Source: Sphaerulina vaccinii
Lineage: Eukaryota > Ascomycota > Dothideomycetes > Mycosphaerellales > Mycosphaerellaceae
Direction of reading: 5' to 3'
DNA length: 64,000 bases
Assembly: GCA_022570795.1 (NCBI GenBank)
Contig: JAKUDP010000014.1
Location: 868,001 to 932,000 of the forward strand
Shown: positions 41,290-52,125 of the stretch, piece after piece
Layout: each line of letters begins with the position of its first letter
Numbering within the stretch: position 1 is the first letter of the stretch
The notes under the pieces: model-generated
Database searches by the model: none
What the model saw: the letters and a program-made list of their open reading frames with translations, nothing else
Told to the model about the DNA's origin: nothing
Program-made: the position numbers and the translations under genes

Positions 41290-42060
41290 CGCTGACAGCG
41301 AGCTTTTGCCAGCAACCCTTCTCGAATATCTCTTTCTCTTGTGTCAGTCATACACGGAGCTTTTCGAGCGTTTCGATAAGCGATATCCTGTGAGAGCAAC
41401 ACACCTCCTCGCCTTCGACTGTCCTTAGCGGCTGTCTCTCACTGCGTCCTTCATCTGCATAGTGCCGTAGCTCTCGGAGAATCGCACAGAGAAAAGTCGT
41501 TTCATATGGCCTTCGTTATCGTCAAAGAGTTCGAACAAGCAATATCCTGTGGGAGTAGCACACCTCCTTACCTTCGACCATCCTCGGAAGCCGTATCTCG
41601 GGCGCATCGTTTTCATTCACTTTCGAACTGTGTGCACCTCCAGTGCCGTAGCTCTCGAAGAACCGGACAGAGATACGTCGTTATATGCGCTGAATACACC
41701 AGATTGTCAGAACTGCGAATCTGGAGCCTGTGAGAGCAGTGCACCTTATCATCGTCGACTATACTCGACAGCGGTGTCTCCGGTGCATCCTTTTCCTTCA
41801 CTTTTGGACTGAGTGCACCTCTACTGCCGTAGTCCTCGAAGAAGCGGATAGAGATACGTCGCTTTGTGCGCCAAACTCACAGAGTTCCGACGAGCAATAT
41901 CCTGTGAGACTAGCACACCTCCTTGACTTCTCCCCTCTCTCGACAGCTGTTTCCGATGCATTATCTTCCTTCAATTCTGGACTGCGTGTACCTCCGGTGC
42001 CGTAGTCCTCGAAGAATCGCACAGAGATACCTCGTTTTGTGCGCCAAACTCACCGGATTC
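41290..42060. repeat. Degenerate tandem array, ~181-bp unit, about 4-5 copies
   Basis: The anchor (C)TCTCG/CCTCGAAGAA..CG.ACAGAGATAC recurs at 41471, 41652, 41833 and 42006, a spacing of 181, 181 and 173. Each unit also holds ATATCCTGTGAGA.TAGCACACCTCCTT and GGACTG.GTGTACCTCC.GTGCCGTAG segments. A more diverged copy precedes 41471. The unit length is not a multiple of three. On the minus strand a ~30-codon frame (F-E-D-Y-G-T-G-G type) recurs in three units but cannot run through the array. The following 380 bases (42061-42440) have no supported gene. Confidence 0.85.
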
Positions 42061-42440
42061 TTATGGATTTTGGACAAAGGACAAAGGATTAGTAAGCAGT
42101 CACAACTTCACTTCATTCAATCAGTATGGAATATCAAGAACATTTCACCTACTTCTCTTACCCAATCGCGCTCTGAAGCAAAAATCAAGAACATACAAGT
42201 CAGAACTCCAGAAGAAATCGCTTTTCCAATCCTCACTTCACTTCAAGGTTCCTCAACCACACCCAAAACGCAATCCCAGAAAGCCTAGGCTCATATTCCC
42301 GCGCCGTGAGCATTCACCAGCATCTCCAAAACGTACTTCGCCATGAGCTGAAGCAGATTGGCGTGGAAGTGAAATATACAGTTATGCTTGTCAGTAATCT
42401 GTTTGTCCCAGAACAGTGAAGGACGGGGGGTACTTACGCC

Positions 42441-42833
42441 TTAGAGCATGTCCATCAGACTCTTGCCAATGGCCTGGATACCTTCCTCCTCACTTGGTTG
42501 CAGCACTTCGATGGAGTGAAATCGCATGAAAACATCCTCCTCGGAAGGAATGTTTCGGTCGAAATTATCGAATTGGAACGGAACTGAGAAGGGACGCTGC
42601 TGCCAGGTAACAGTATCGTTCCCTATGACACGTGGCGTTGCTGGAAACCTCCTGTGGAGTGAGTCTGTGGCGATGCGCTCCACTCCTTCGTATCTCATCT
42701 CCTCCCTAGAAGGCCATATTGGCGAGGATACCTGGAATATGTTGAATATCGTAGGTAATCCAAGCACTGCTCCACGGTTGTCGTTGAAGCTATACCCGTT
42801 GCTCTTGCTGCCTAAGTGGATAAAGGAGACCAT
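42441..42833 (-). CDS. Small orphan protein
   Basis: ATG 42833 to a stop at 42441, 130 residues, single exon. Codon use is strongly coding-like (TTC, AAC, GAG, CTC preferred). The sequence reads as a compact soluble protein (GNDTVTWQQRPFSVPFQFDN, FMRFHSIEVLQPSEEEGIQA) with no signal peptide or membrane segment. No family recognised. It sits between two repeat tracts, so it may be lineage-specific. A GTAAGT just after the stop hints at a 3' UTR intron. Confidence 0.5.
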   Translation of the reverse strand: MVSFIHLGSKSNGYSFNDNRGAVLGLPTIFNIFQVSSPIWPSREEMRYEGVERIATDSLHRRFPATPRVIGNDTVTWQQRPFSVPFQFDNFDRNIPSEEDVFMRFHSIEVLQPSEEEGIQAIGKSLMDML

Positions 42834-43060
42834 CTTATCAGACTTTTGCGGTATGCGAGAGAATTGAATGGAATGGAAGCAGAGTGAACTGTCGTTCCCT
42901 TACATATATCTCAGTGCTGCGGGGTCTTTGAGATAGCGGCGGAGAAGGACAAGGCTTAGCGTCTTTGTAAAACCTGGCGTTTTTCGTAGGTAAGTTGGTG
43001 GTAGAGGATGTTGTCGAGGTAGCAGGATGTTTGTGTGGAAGAGCAAGTGTCCAAACCAAC

Positions 43061-43083
43061 AGTAGGACTTATATAGTCCTACT
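43061..43083. repeat. Perfect 9-bp inverted repeat
   Basis: AGTAGGACT (43061-43069), TATAT spacer, AGTCCTACT (43075-43083): an exact palindromic stem with a 5-base loop. The next bases (AGGACTT) repeat half of the arm again. It could be a small hairpin or a remnant end of a mobile element. Confidence 0.8.
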
Positions 43084-43158
43084 AGGACTTAAAAGGGTCC
43101 ATTGTCGGCACTTCCCGAGGCTGATATATTGCGTGCTAGAGGTCCCATATAGCAAGAA

Positions 43159-43490
43159 CGACCAGTATATCAGCATAAGTAAGCCATAAGTAAACGAATT
43201 CACCTCGGGGATCTCCGCAGTAGGGGCCAAGATGGCAGCACGGGCAGTCTGGAGGGCCGTGCCCTTGGTTTTCAGGCCAATCCAGAGAGTTTCCAGGCTC
43301 ATATGCCTAACATATGATCAATATATCAGTATAGGTGATCCATAAGCAGATAGATTCACTTCAAGAATCTCCGCAGTGGGGCTAGAATGGCCGCATGTGC
43401 AGGTTGGAGGGCCGTGCCTATGGTATTCAGGCTGCTTCAGGCTGCTCTAGGCAGTTTCCAGGCTCCTATTCCTAGCATGTGACCATGTCT
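43159..43490. repeat. Two-copy tandem duplication, ~156-bp offset
   Basis: Segments beginning at about 43159 and 43315 align along their length. Both hold TATATCAGxATA, GATTCAC, ATCTCCGCAGT.GGG, GGAGGGCCGTGCC, TT..CAGGC and AGTTTCCAGGCTC, and both end in CCTA.CAT.TGA. The second copy carries a ~16-base extra CAGGCTGCTT-type stutter. No target-site duplication or coding content was seen. Confidence 0.75.
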
Positions 43491-44283
43491 CTTATAGTGA
43501 TACAAGGCAGTGTTGCTACGTGATCCGACCTCCGAAGGCCCGGCTACTGCGAAGGAGATGTGGAGCGCTGTTAAGGCAGTATCGCTACCTTAGTGTGAAT
43601 GGGATCTTGGGAGCTGAGCCTCGGAGTGAGCTGCTGAGGTTTCCGCATTGAGTTCCAAAGAGGTGCACAGAAGGGACTCCTATCGCGATGGACACAGTCC
43701 GGAGAGAGCGCACTGCTTGGATTAAAAGGCGGATGTTGGCATATCTCCAGATGAGTACAGCTATCTTTGTACTCGGGTAGTCTTTGTTGCAGCAGTTTCC
43801 AGTTAACTCTTTGTTCCAATCAAGCCTATATTCTAACCGGCAGTTTCCAGATGCTGAGCTTGTATTGCATTATGCCAGGTATATCTTGCCTCCGCTGTAA
43901 GGCGGATACTTTGTCATGTTTTTGCTGAAAGGGAAGCTGTCACAGCGCGCTCTTGTTGCCTTTGCTCTTCTTCATGGTTGATAACTGTGCTGGTGAGTGC
44001 TCTGCGAGAGGGTTTCAGTTACGAATGTGGTCGTTGTGTCTTCGGCTGGTGTCTGCGGAGGCGAATGCGGCGTCATATCATGTGAAGTGGATCCTGGTAC
44101 AAACAGGGAAGACATCCTTGCTTCGTGTGCAACCGCGACCCTTCATAAAGCTGACGACCGCCGGGCAGGGTTTGGAGAAAGTCGGACGCCTCCTCTACCT
44201 CGCCGCTGTGACAGATGGAGGAGTGCGTTCCCCCATCATCAACGACGACTTCCACAACACTCCTTCGCGAACAAGGTTCATGT

Positions 44284-44835
44284 ATGGCAACCAAGCGTCT
44301 CCTCGACTTTCCTACAGAGGATTGCGACAACAACGGTTCAGCAGCTGGACGCCATTCAGACAACCATACAAAGACCTCAAGTCGCATGACCGACATTGAC
44401 TATGGTATGTATCAAGCGCTTCATTGTTTCTGATGATGGCAAAGTACTGACTTCGAAACTCCTAGGTATTCCCGACTCCTGCTGCTGGCCACAGCCATAA
44501 CATCTTCAGAGAACCAACAGCACCCACCTGATCCTGCGCCTCCGTCTCTTTCCGCTGGCGCCCATGAGACGCGCGACTACTACGCTGCGCAGAATGCACC
44601 ACGACCTCCCTCACAGAACGAACCTTACCGCACCACTTTCTCGGCCTTCGAGCTAGACTCTCGCAGACACGGAATTGCTCGCAATTCCTTTCGCAGATCT
44701 TGGGCGTTGACCCGCTGTCATGAGTTGGCGTCAACCATACACCTGACCTTTTCTACTTCCATTGTCGACTGGGAGAGTCCTGCGTCATCCGTATGGCATG
44801 CGTACCAGGTCTGCGACTGCGTTATGAGACTTTAA
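44284..44835 (+). CDS. Orphan protein, tentative two-exon model
   Basis: ATG 44284 opens MATKRLLDFPTEDCDNNGSA and ends at a GTATGT donor (44405). The intron contains a TACTGAC box. Accepting at CACAG (44494) gives a phase-matched second exon reading ITSSENQQHPPDPAPPSL, then HETRDYYAAQNAPRPPSQNE and on to a stop at 44835, 153 residues. The nearer CTAG acceptor leads to an early stop. The product is hydrophilic, Pro/Ser/Asn-rich and lacks a signal peptide. No family is recognised; the good intron signals are the main argument that it is a gene. Confidence 0.35.
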
Positions 44836-46102
44836 ATATGCTCAGATCGAGGAGTGCTGTGGTCACTGTGTCCTGCTGCCTTTCGCGCAGGCACAGGCGG
44901 ATCACGCAGCTCTTAGCTGGAATTTTCGCAAACTGTGCTTCTTCTGAGTGCGTTCTTGTGTCGTGCTCTGCACCTGTTGCAGCGGTGCGAAACCCCTCCA
45001 TTCTTTCCTCGCCAGGGCCGGAGACAAGCAAGACACCCATCACTGGACGAACTTGGACCTGTTTCTGATGACTTGGTAGCATGCGAAAGAAGAGGAGGCG
45101 CTGCTATTTCCTTTGGTTAGTCGCCCTCGACGCGCCATTCCATCCCGCTCCTCTATTGTATACCTGCTGTATCGCGCGGAGATACCGTTGCTCCAGTGCT
45201 CAGCTTCTCGACTATGGTACTGGCCTCTTCCTGTTGTGGCTTGCCCCGGGAGTAGTCAGATGCATGATTCGATGAGTATTGAGACGTTGCAAAGATGCAC
45301 TCTGCCGTACAGACTAGGATACAGTATGAGCCGGACACTTGTTGCCATGCTATAGGTGCATGGCATGAGTAGCTCTTCCGATCTTAGGAGAGGGAGCTGC
45401 TTGCGCATGGCCGCTCACTCGCCGTGTTTCATGCTTCGGACCTTCCTTGCAGCTATTGCGCAGGACTGTGTTCGACGGGACATCGAGCTGACTGATAACG
45501 AGCGTTCATTTTGATTTCATCAATGATTTGAAAGAGACGAGCTGCTGTGCGGTCGTATCTGGTATCCTTTTCCTTATAGACCGTCATTTTTGACTGGTCT
45601 GGATCTGGGTTGATTCATTCTGGGAGTCCCATCCAGGGGCTACCAGTAATTTGATGCTTGTTCTGCGAAGAGGACGATTAAATATGAGCCATTCTCCGCG
45701 AAGTCGTCTTTTGGGTTTCGAGGAGACAGAACGCTGTACATAGCTGGCAATACAAACCCACTCCTCGATCGCGTCTTCCCATCACGCTGCATGCCAACTA
45801 TCCCACCGCCCATGTGCAGTCAAGCTCAGTGTCCAATCGCTGTACGGATTAGCAGTTCTCCAGATCTGACACGCGTTTGGTAAACAGGTTGAGGTTATCT
45901 GGGCAATCGCGGTGATTGCAAATAGCCGCGAGTAATCATCTCATCTATTCATGCTCGAATAGCCAGATATTGTGATCTCGACATCGAGCTGCACTAGCAA
46001 GCCTCTGAGCAAGTCTACTGAGACCTCATTCTCTAGTATCTAGTATCTAGTATCTGTCAAAACATCTTGCTTCTTATCCTCAATCCTGCAACGCATCGTG
46101 GA
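44836..46102. other. Gene-poor interval, no gene seen
   Basis: 1,267 bases between the orphan gene and the reductase gene. Only scattered short frames; one 7-bp minisatellite at 46033-46053. Confidence 0.5.
46033..46053. repeat. 7-bp minisatellite (CTAGTAT x3)
   Basis: Three exact tandem copies of CTAGTAT at 46033-46039, 46040-46046 and 46047-46053. Confidence 0.9.
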
Positions 46103-47333
46103 TCATTGCCGATATTCCTTCTTGTACTCCTCAGAGAACTCCCAATCAACATATCCTTTTGGAGACTTAACATTATAGAACGTGTCGCGATCATACGCCG
46201 TCAAAGGAATCCCGCGCTCAATGCGATAGACCAGATCAGGATTAGGTATGAAAGATCTGCCGAATACAATCACGACATCGTAGTCCTTGTATTCTTCGTC
46301 CACTGCTCTACGGGCTGAGTCTGGCCTGAAACCTCCCGCAATGAGGATTGGTGAGGCATTGTTGTATGTTTTGATGAAGGGGTCAATCTTCTCAGTTGCT
46401 TCAATGTCGGCATTGCCTGAGATGCGGCTTTCGACTAGATGGAGGTATGCAAGGTCTAGCGTCTTGAGCTGTTCTGTGAGGTAGGTGAATTGGGGGATTG
46501 GGTCGTCCATCTTCATTCCTGTGGGTGAACAGTGCATTAGTTATACGCAAGTGAAGAGAGACTAGCAGATCACTTACCTTGGAAGTCAGAGAATGGCGAC
46601 AATCTGATACCAGTGCTTTTGCTGCCAATGGCCTGGACAACAGCTTTGGTCACCTCGATAGCGAAACGAGCACGGTTCTCGACAGATCCACCCCACTTGT
46701 CAGTTCGCTTGTTGCACTTGTCTTGAATGAATTGATCGATGAGGTATCCGTTCTACAATTCGTCAGTACAATGCATGGCATCTTCATATACGAAAGACTT
46801 ACTGCTGCATGTATCTCCACTCCATCGAACCCTGCTTCGATAGCGTTCTTTGCTGCAGTGGCATAGTCTTGGATATACTGCTCGATCTCCTGTTCCTGCA
46901 GCTCACGAGGCACGGTGGCACCTTCTTGATATGGAACAGCTGAGCTAGAGACCACATCTCCAGAACCTTCAGCCTCCTTGACACTCGGGTCTGCAACTCT
47001 TCCAAGAGCCCAGAGTTGCATATAGATGTGAGAGCCCTTGTCGTGTACTCTCCTCGTTACTGACTTCCAAGCATTGATTTGTTCTTGCGTGTAAATTCCA
47101 GGAACATTCTTATATCCTCCAGCTTGGGGAGAGATGATAGTGGCTTCGGTGACCAAGAGCGTACCTGCCACACAACCTCGTTGTTCGTAGTATTCTTCTG
47201 CCAATGGCATGATCACATGGTCGTCTTCCGCTCTGAATCGTGTCAAAGGCGCCAGAGCAATGCGGTTTGATAGCTGGACATCGCCAAGCTGTAGAGGCTC
47301 GAACAGCTTGCTGTGTTGTGGTGCACTCCCCAT
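46103..47333 (-). CDS. Old yellow enzyme family NADH:flavin oxidoreductase
   Basis: FMN-dependent ene-reductase acting on activated double bonds. Exons 47333-46803, 46752-46578 and 46518-46103 (introns 50 and 59 nt) encode 373 residues. The TIM-barrel start KLFEPLQLGDVQLSNRIALA-PLTRFRA is typical. Trp is present in MQLWALGRVADP, and the substrate-binding His175/Asn178 with the proton-donor Tyr180 lie in EIHAANGYLIDQF, split by intron 1. The phosphate-binding end has ILIAGGF and VVIVFGRSFIPNPDLVYRI. All key residues are intact. Its position beside the repeat-rich stretch is notable, but no biosynthetic neighbours are present, so detoxification or stress metabolism is as likely as secondary metabolism. 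Confidence 0.94.
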
Positions 47334-47731
47334 GGTGAGTTTTGTTCTTCTTGTTTGGAATTGGTGACGAAGTAAAGATTGTAGCTTTCAGAAGTGTCGA
47401 GAATGATGTTGAGAGTTATATGTAGTAGTAGTGCATCCAAATGCCCTTAGACTGACGCTACTGTCGGAGCTCGATTTATCAGCGGCATAACAAGCAGAAG
47501 GTTCGGGGACCCACTCAACACGCCACCAAGCAGAAACGGCAGAATTCTGGCTAATGAATTATACGTCACTTGCACGTAGAGCTGATTTTGGAGTTTTTGA
47601 TGCATACGCTCATACAGAGTGCTGTGATGCCTGTGTCAAGGACTGTATGTACTGACCGTATCCCAATTCTCGTGCTGTTGCTGATGTTTGCTGGAGTTAC
47701 TCTTCGCGTCCGTCGATACCAGATCGAAATC
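47334..47731. other. Intergenic, no gene seen
   Basis: 398 bases: promoter of the reductase gene and 3' UTR of the SMP/C2 gene. Confidence 0.5.
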
Positions 47732-50700
47732 TCACGTTGCGGCTTCTGTCTCCTATAGAAAGAAGAAAAGGTTAGCATGTATACGTCTCAAGAAAGTAAT
47801 GAAGATACTTACGACGCCTGGTTGTCTGCCGTCCAGACCACCGGTAATCTTGCCCTTGAGCTTCCGCATCCCAATGATCGATTCATCTTTTGCAAATTTC
47901 AGGTTGCGAGCTGGCTTCCATTGCATCAAACCACGCTGTTTGCGCTCTTCTGTCTTCTTGTTCTGTTTGTTGGCGTCTTTCTGTGACTGAACAGTATCTG
48001 TCGTGCCCGCAGTCCAGCCTGATTCCATTGTGCCAATCGACTGACGTCCTGGCGAGGAACCGCCTCCGTTGCTGGCATCTACGACACCAAGATCGGAGTC
48101 GCTGTCATCATCGTCTTCGTCTGCGGTGAGACCATCTTCGTCCTCTCCGACTTTGATATATGGAGCATCAACGCCTGGTTCGCGTCGCTTCTTGCCGTCC
48201 TTATCCATGTAGTTGGCAGGGTCGTCTCCAAAGGCACCACTCCAGTCTGTGCCAGTCTTGGCGAGCCACCTTGTCTTCTCTTCCTCGGGAGCCTCTTTCA
48301 AGATATCACGACCTTTGGTAAGAGACTCGTCGTGAAGCGTCTGAACACGCTCAGGCAGCTCTTTCTCGACCTGCCTAGTGCGGACGCCCTCAGCGAGGCA
48401 AGCTTCCCAGGTCTCGAAGGTCTCTCGCGAGTTATTGTCAGCGACGAAAGCCTCGTGCGACTCATCCATACCAGCCTTGAACTTTCCTGCGAACTGAAGT
48501 CGTCCAATCTCCTTAAGATCTTCGAGTCCCGCGAGATCTCCCGCAGCTATCATCTCTGGAGTGATGTAGTTTTGCGTCAGACGTGCAGGCGCCGCTGTCT
48601 GATAGATGGGAATGTCGATCTCCTTCTCATCATTGTCGGTGAGTTCGTGAAGCCAGAGAACTGCATATGCATCGGCCTTGCGCTTGTTCGCGACATGGAA
48701 CTCGAACACAACGGGAGACCTGTAACGGTACTTGACTGGGAGTCGTATGGGTTGGTCGCCACTCTGCGCTTGATTCATATCCCAGTAGTAGCCAGTCATA
48801 CCGCCCTCATCGAAAGAGTGACAGGCGGATCGTCCAATCTTACCAGTCGAGCCTCCTGTGCGCATCTTGATGCGAGCATGGTGTGTGTAGTCCTTTGCAG
48901 CAATTCTCGCTGAAGTGAACATAAATGTGCCGACATCCCAGCCAAGTTGCTGTGGAGGCAGTCGAGTCTCGATGGAGCGGAAGAGGAGCGAAATGCGGAT
49001 ACGGCCAAAGCCAATACCGCCGTCCAGTGGGTACCATCTGGTCACCTGGCTGCTGGTCTCGAGAATGTCCGAAAGCTTCAGTGGAACGACTCCTAGAATA
49101 GGATCATGCTGACGATTGCGTTGGTCGCGAACAGTCACAGTGATGATAGCACTGCGCCAGTCCCTAACAAATCGTTCCGTGCCAGCGTTGAAGATTGGCT
49201 TACTACTCACGGCCTTCGCTCTTGTGCGGTAGACAAGTTCGTCGTTGTACAGGATGGTGCAGTATGAGGTTGGCAGGTCTTGTCCTTCCTCTTCTGTTGA
49301 CTCGCCATACGCCTTAGCTGGCTCGAACTCATGCCCATTACGACTGCCCGAGGTACCCTTCACGTTCTCCAGCTCAAGGTTCACAATCTGGTGAACAATA
49401 ACAGAACACACGCCCGACGGCCAGAGGGGATCTGGTGGAGTGTGGGCCACAGCATCATCCGAGGCAGTGTTCTGCACACCCTTGTCATCCTGCAGCTCGG
49501 GATTGTCCTTGAGTGTATCCGGCAGGGCTTTGTTCTTGCCATCGGTACGTAGGTCGGGTCGAAACTGAGGCTTGCCGAAGTAGCCAACCTCCCAGTGTAG
49601 TTCGCCAGGCATATTCGATCCCTCATCCATGCCTGCTAATTGCGAGACCTGTGGGTACATCTTACCTGGGTGCTGAATCATCTTCTGCATGCTGAGCTCG
49701 ACCTTGCCAACAATGTCGTCCGCGGAGTGGCGATCGCTGTCCCAGAGTTCCACACTAAGGTTCTCATCGGCCTTGATCAATTCAGGAGTAACAAGGAGAG
49801 CTGTGGTCTCCTCCCAGATCGGGTTCAGGTCATCCGTGATGACTCTTGTGCAGTACATCGGCTTTCCATACTTGGAGAAGGTCAATGTAATGTAAGGATC
49901 ACTGCCACCGTGCTTGGAACCACGCTTGTCTTGTTTACTGAGGCCAACAGCTTTGTGAATGCGGATCCAGAGTACTCCCTAAGAGTCCAAAGATTAGCAG
50001 TTTGTAAATACTCCAATCTCAGGTGACTTACGAGTGCCTGAACATCCTTGGTAATATCATCACCTTGCAACATTGCCCGCATATCCATGGACATCGATTT
50101 TGGTGCAACGTACATGCTGGCCGCAGCGCCTATTGCATAGTTGACAAAGTTCGAAATCAGAGGAAGCTGTAGAATGTTGACACCGCCGGAGACCATAGGT
50201 ATGCACCCAGCAGACACATGCGGTACACCCATGAGAGTGAAGGTGAGCGTCTTGAGGAATGGCGGCTCCGGTGTCATGGCTAGACGCAGGCGTACAGTGC
50301 CCACCAGCTCATTAAGCTCGACGAAGATGGGCAGCGGCACGCCGAACAAGCCTTTGATGCCAAGGTAAAAGACCAGCTGCATGTGCATGTTGCGTGCTTT
50401 ATCGCTGGCTCGTTTGCCAGAAGGTGCAGCATGGTACGCAAAGCTGATCTCGAGGTTGTAGTAGTCCCCACCTGATCCTCGTCAGCATCATCATTGTCGT
50501 CCTGAAGGCTGGGTCAACATACCTTCCTCGTCTGCAGCTGCTTCCTGCGGGTCTTTGTTCTTCTTGTTCTCCTCATGAATCGACTCCTTCAAGTCCTTCA
50601 CATGATCATCGGGTAGCGCTCTCAAACTGAGAATGCGGATCGGGTTGCTGCCCTGGTTGATCTCTGCGACGCGAACATTCTCAATGACACCAGGCACAGA

Positions 50701-51580
50701 AGCTTGCATGACATCCTCGAGAGTATCTGCCACTGCTTGGAACATGTCTGGATTCACGAGACCCCAGACAATGCCGAGCAACGTGTTCATCTGCAGGCTA
50801 CCATTAGTATACTAAGGAGACCGCGCGCGCACAAGGAATGTCACATACCCATTCGACACTCTCTGGCAGAAGATTAGCAGTCGCAGTCTCGCCACGAGTC
50901 TTCTCTGAGTCCCACTCCACTTCTCTCCCTGATCGGATGAGCTCTTTGATCCATAGCCAAATACCACTGGACACACACGCTCCAAGTGGTATCAAACCAA
51001 GATACCGACCACCAAAGACACGTCCGACAATGACAATTGCAAAGAAGACGCCAATGACTAGCCATAGACCACGCTCTTCCAAACGCTTGAAAGTGGCTTC
51101 GTAGCTCACACTCGGTGTAGGATGGAAGAGGATATTGGTCTTCTCGCCATGAATAGGAACATCACTCGTAGAACCTTCAGCAATAGGATCTGGAGGAGCT
51201 GTAATGTCTTGCATCTCCTTATATTCGGGGTTCTTCTGCGAAGCATCCGTCTTTACAGGCGTATCCTTGCCCAGATTCGCATTAGGAACCGAAAGGTTTG
51301 GATTCTTCGCCCGCTCTCTGAAGGCTTCATTCACATCTTCGACGACAACCTGCTTGCCCGTTGTTGGATCTGTCACTGTCTTGCCAGCACCCGCCTCTTT
51401 CTTCTCGTTGACGTGTGGCCTTGCTTCCGTGCTGCTGCCAACATTCTGTCTCTGGTCGATCTGCTTGTCTCGGTCCTTCTTATCCTGATCGAGACGGTCG
51501 ATGAACTGTCCTATTGTTGGGATCTTATTCTTGCCCGAGTATACTCCACCCGGAGCGTGCTGCTGCTGCTGGTCCGCCAT
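47732..51580 (-). CDS. SMP- and C2-domain membrane protein (Mug190/tricalbin-like)
   Basis: Five exons (51580-50849, 50790-50523, 50471-50032, 49978-47813, 47752-47732) give 1,208 residues. In order: a disordered N-terminus; a membrane hairpin near residues 180-220 (GLWLVIGVFFAIVIVGRVFG, then LGLIPLGACVSSGIWLWI); an SMP lipid-transfer domain (~235-475, starting EWMNTLLGIVWGLVNPDMF); a first C2 domain with GVLWIRIHKAVGLSKQD and Asp-rich loops (GGSDPYITLTF, DDLNPIWEE, LWDSDRHSADD); a second C2 domain; and an acidic/basic tail. This is the plan of extended synaptotagmin/tricalbin proteins that tether ER to plasma membrane and move lipids. It is closest to the fungal Mug190 group. The last exon is only 21 nt (ETEAAT-stop). 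Confidence 0.88.
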
Positions 51581-52125
51581 TGTGCTCTGCTATCCCTAGC
51601 GTGGACCTACACGCCGATCTCCGCTGGCTGTCTGGCTCTCCAGCTCTCGTGCTGGTCTGATCACAGCTCACAGGTCCAGGGAAGGGAGATGAAGTAGAAG
51701 AAGTGCAGAGAGTTGCACCAGAGTTGGAAGGAGCATGTGATATGTGAGAGCTCAATGCAAGCGGTTTACGATCAGGGAATGCAGCCACCAATTGTGCGTC
51801 CTCAACGCCAATATGATGTCGAAACGTCATTGTGCATACGACGCGAAGAACGTCCTTGGCTGTCGGTAACACAAGGTCCACATACAACAGTCGCTTCCAG
51901 TTTCCTGGGCCAGTCTCTGGCGCCTACTGTATAGCAGGAACAGGTGGGAATAGAGAGGTCAGTAATGTCAGCTCGTTCAGCGTTCGTAGAAAGAATTGCA
52001 TGTGTGTTAAGGTAGTCTAAGGGCAATGGAAGCAATATGGGCGCGAGGCGGGGTCTTGTGACTTCACGCTACGGACGACACACTAGCCTACAACTACTAG
52101 TAGGCGTAAGACTGATACTTGAGCC
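51581..52125. other. Intergenic, no gene seen
   Basis: 545 bases: promoter of the SMP/C2 gene and 3' UTR of CWF19. Short frames only. Confidence 0.5.

Larger units (their letters stand above)
42834..44283. other. Gene-poor interval with local duplication
   Basis: 1,450 bases. It contains a palindrome and a ~156-bp two-copy duplication (separate entries). Short frames on both strands have no support. No transposase or reverse-transcriptase motif could be read in any frame. Confidence 0.5.

Noticed and set aside
43953..44399. 148-codon and 130-codon plus-strand frames
   Set aside because: They compete with each other in different frames; only the third frame leads into a good GTATGT intron, which was used for the tentative orphan model.
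39704..46102. Secondary-metabolite cluster around the old-yellow-enzyme gene
   Set aside because: No synthase, P450, methyltransferase, transporter or cluster regulator is present within the window on either side.
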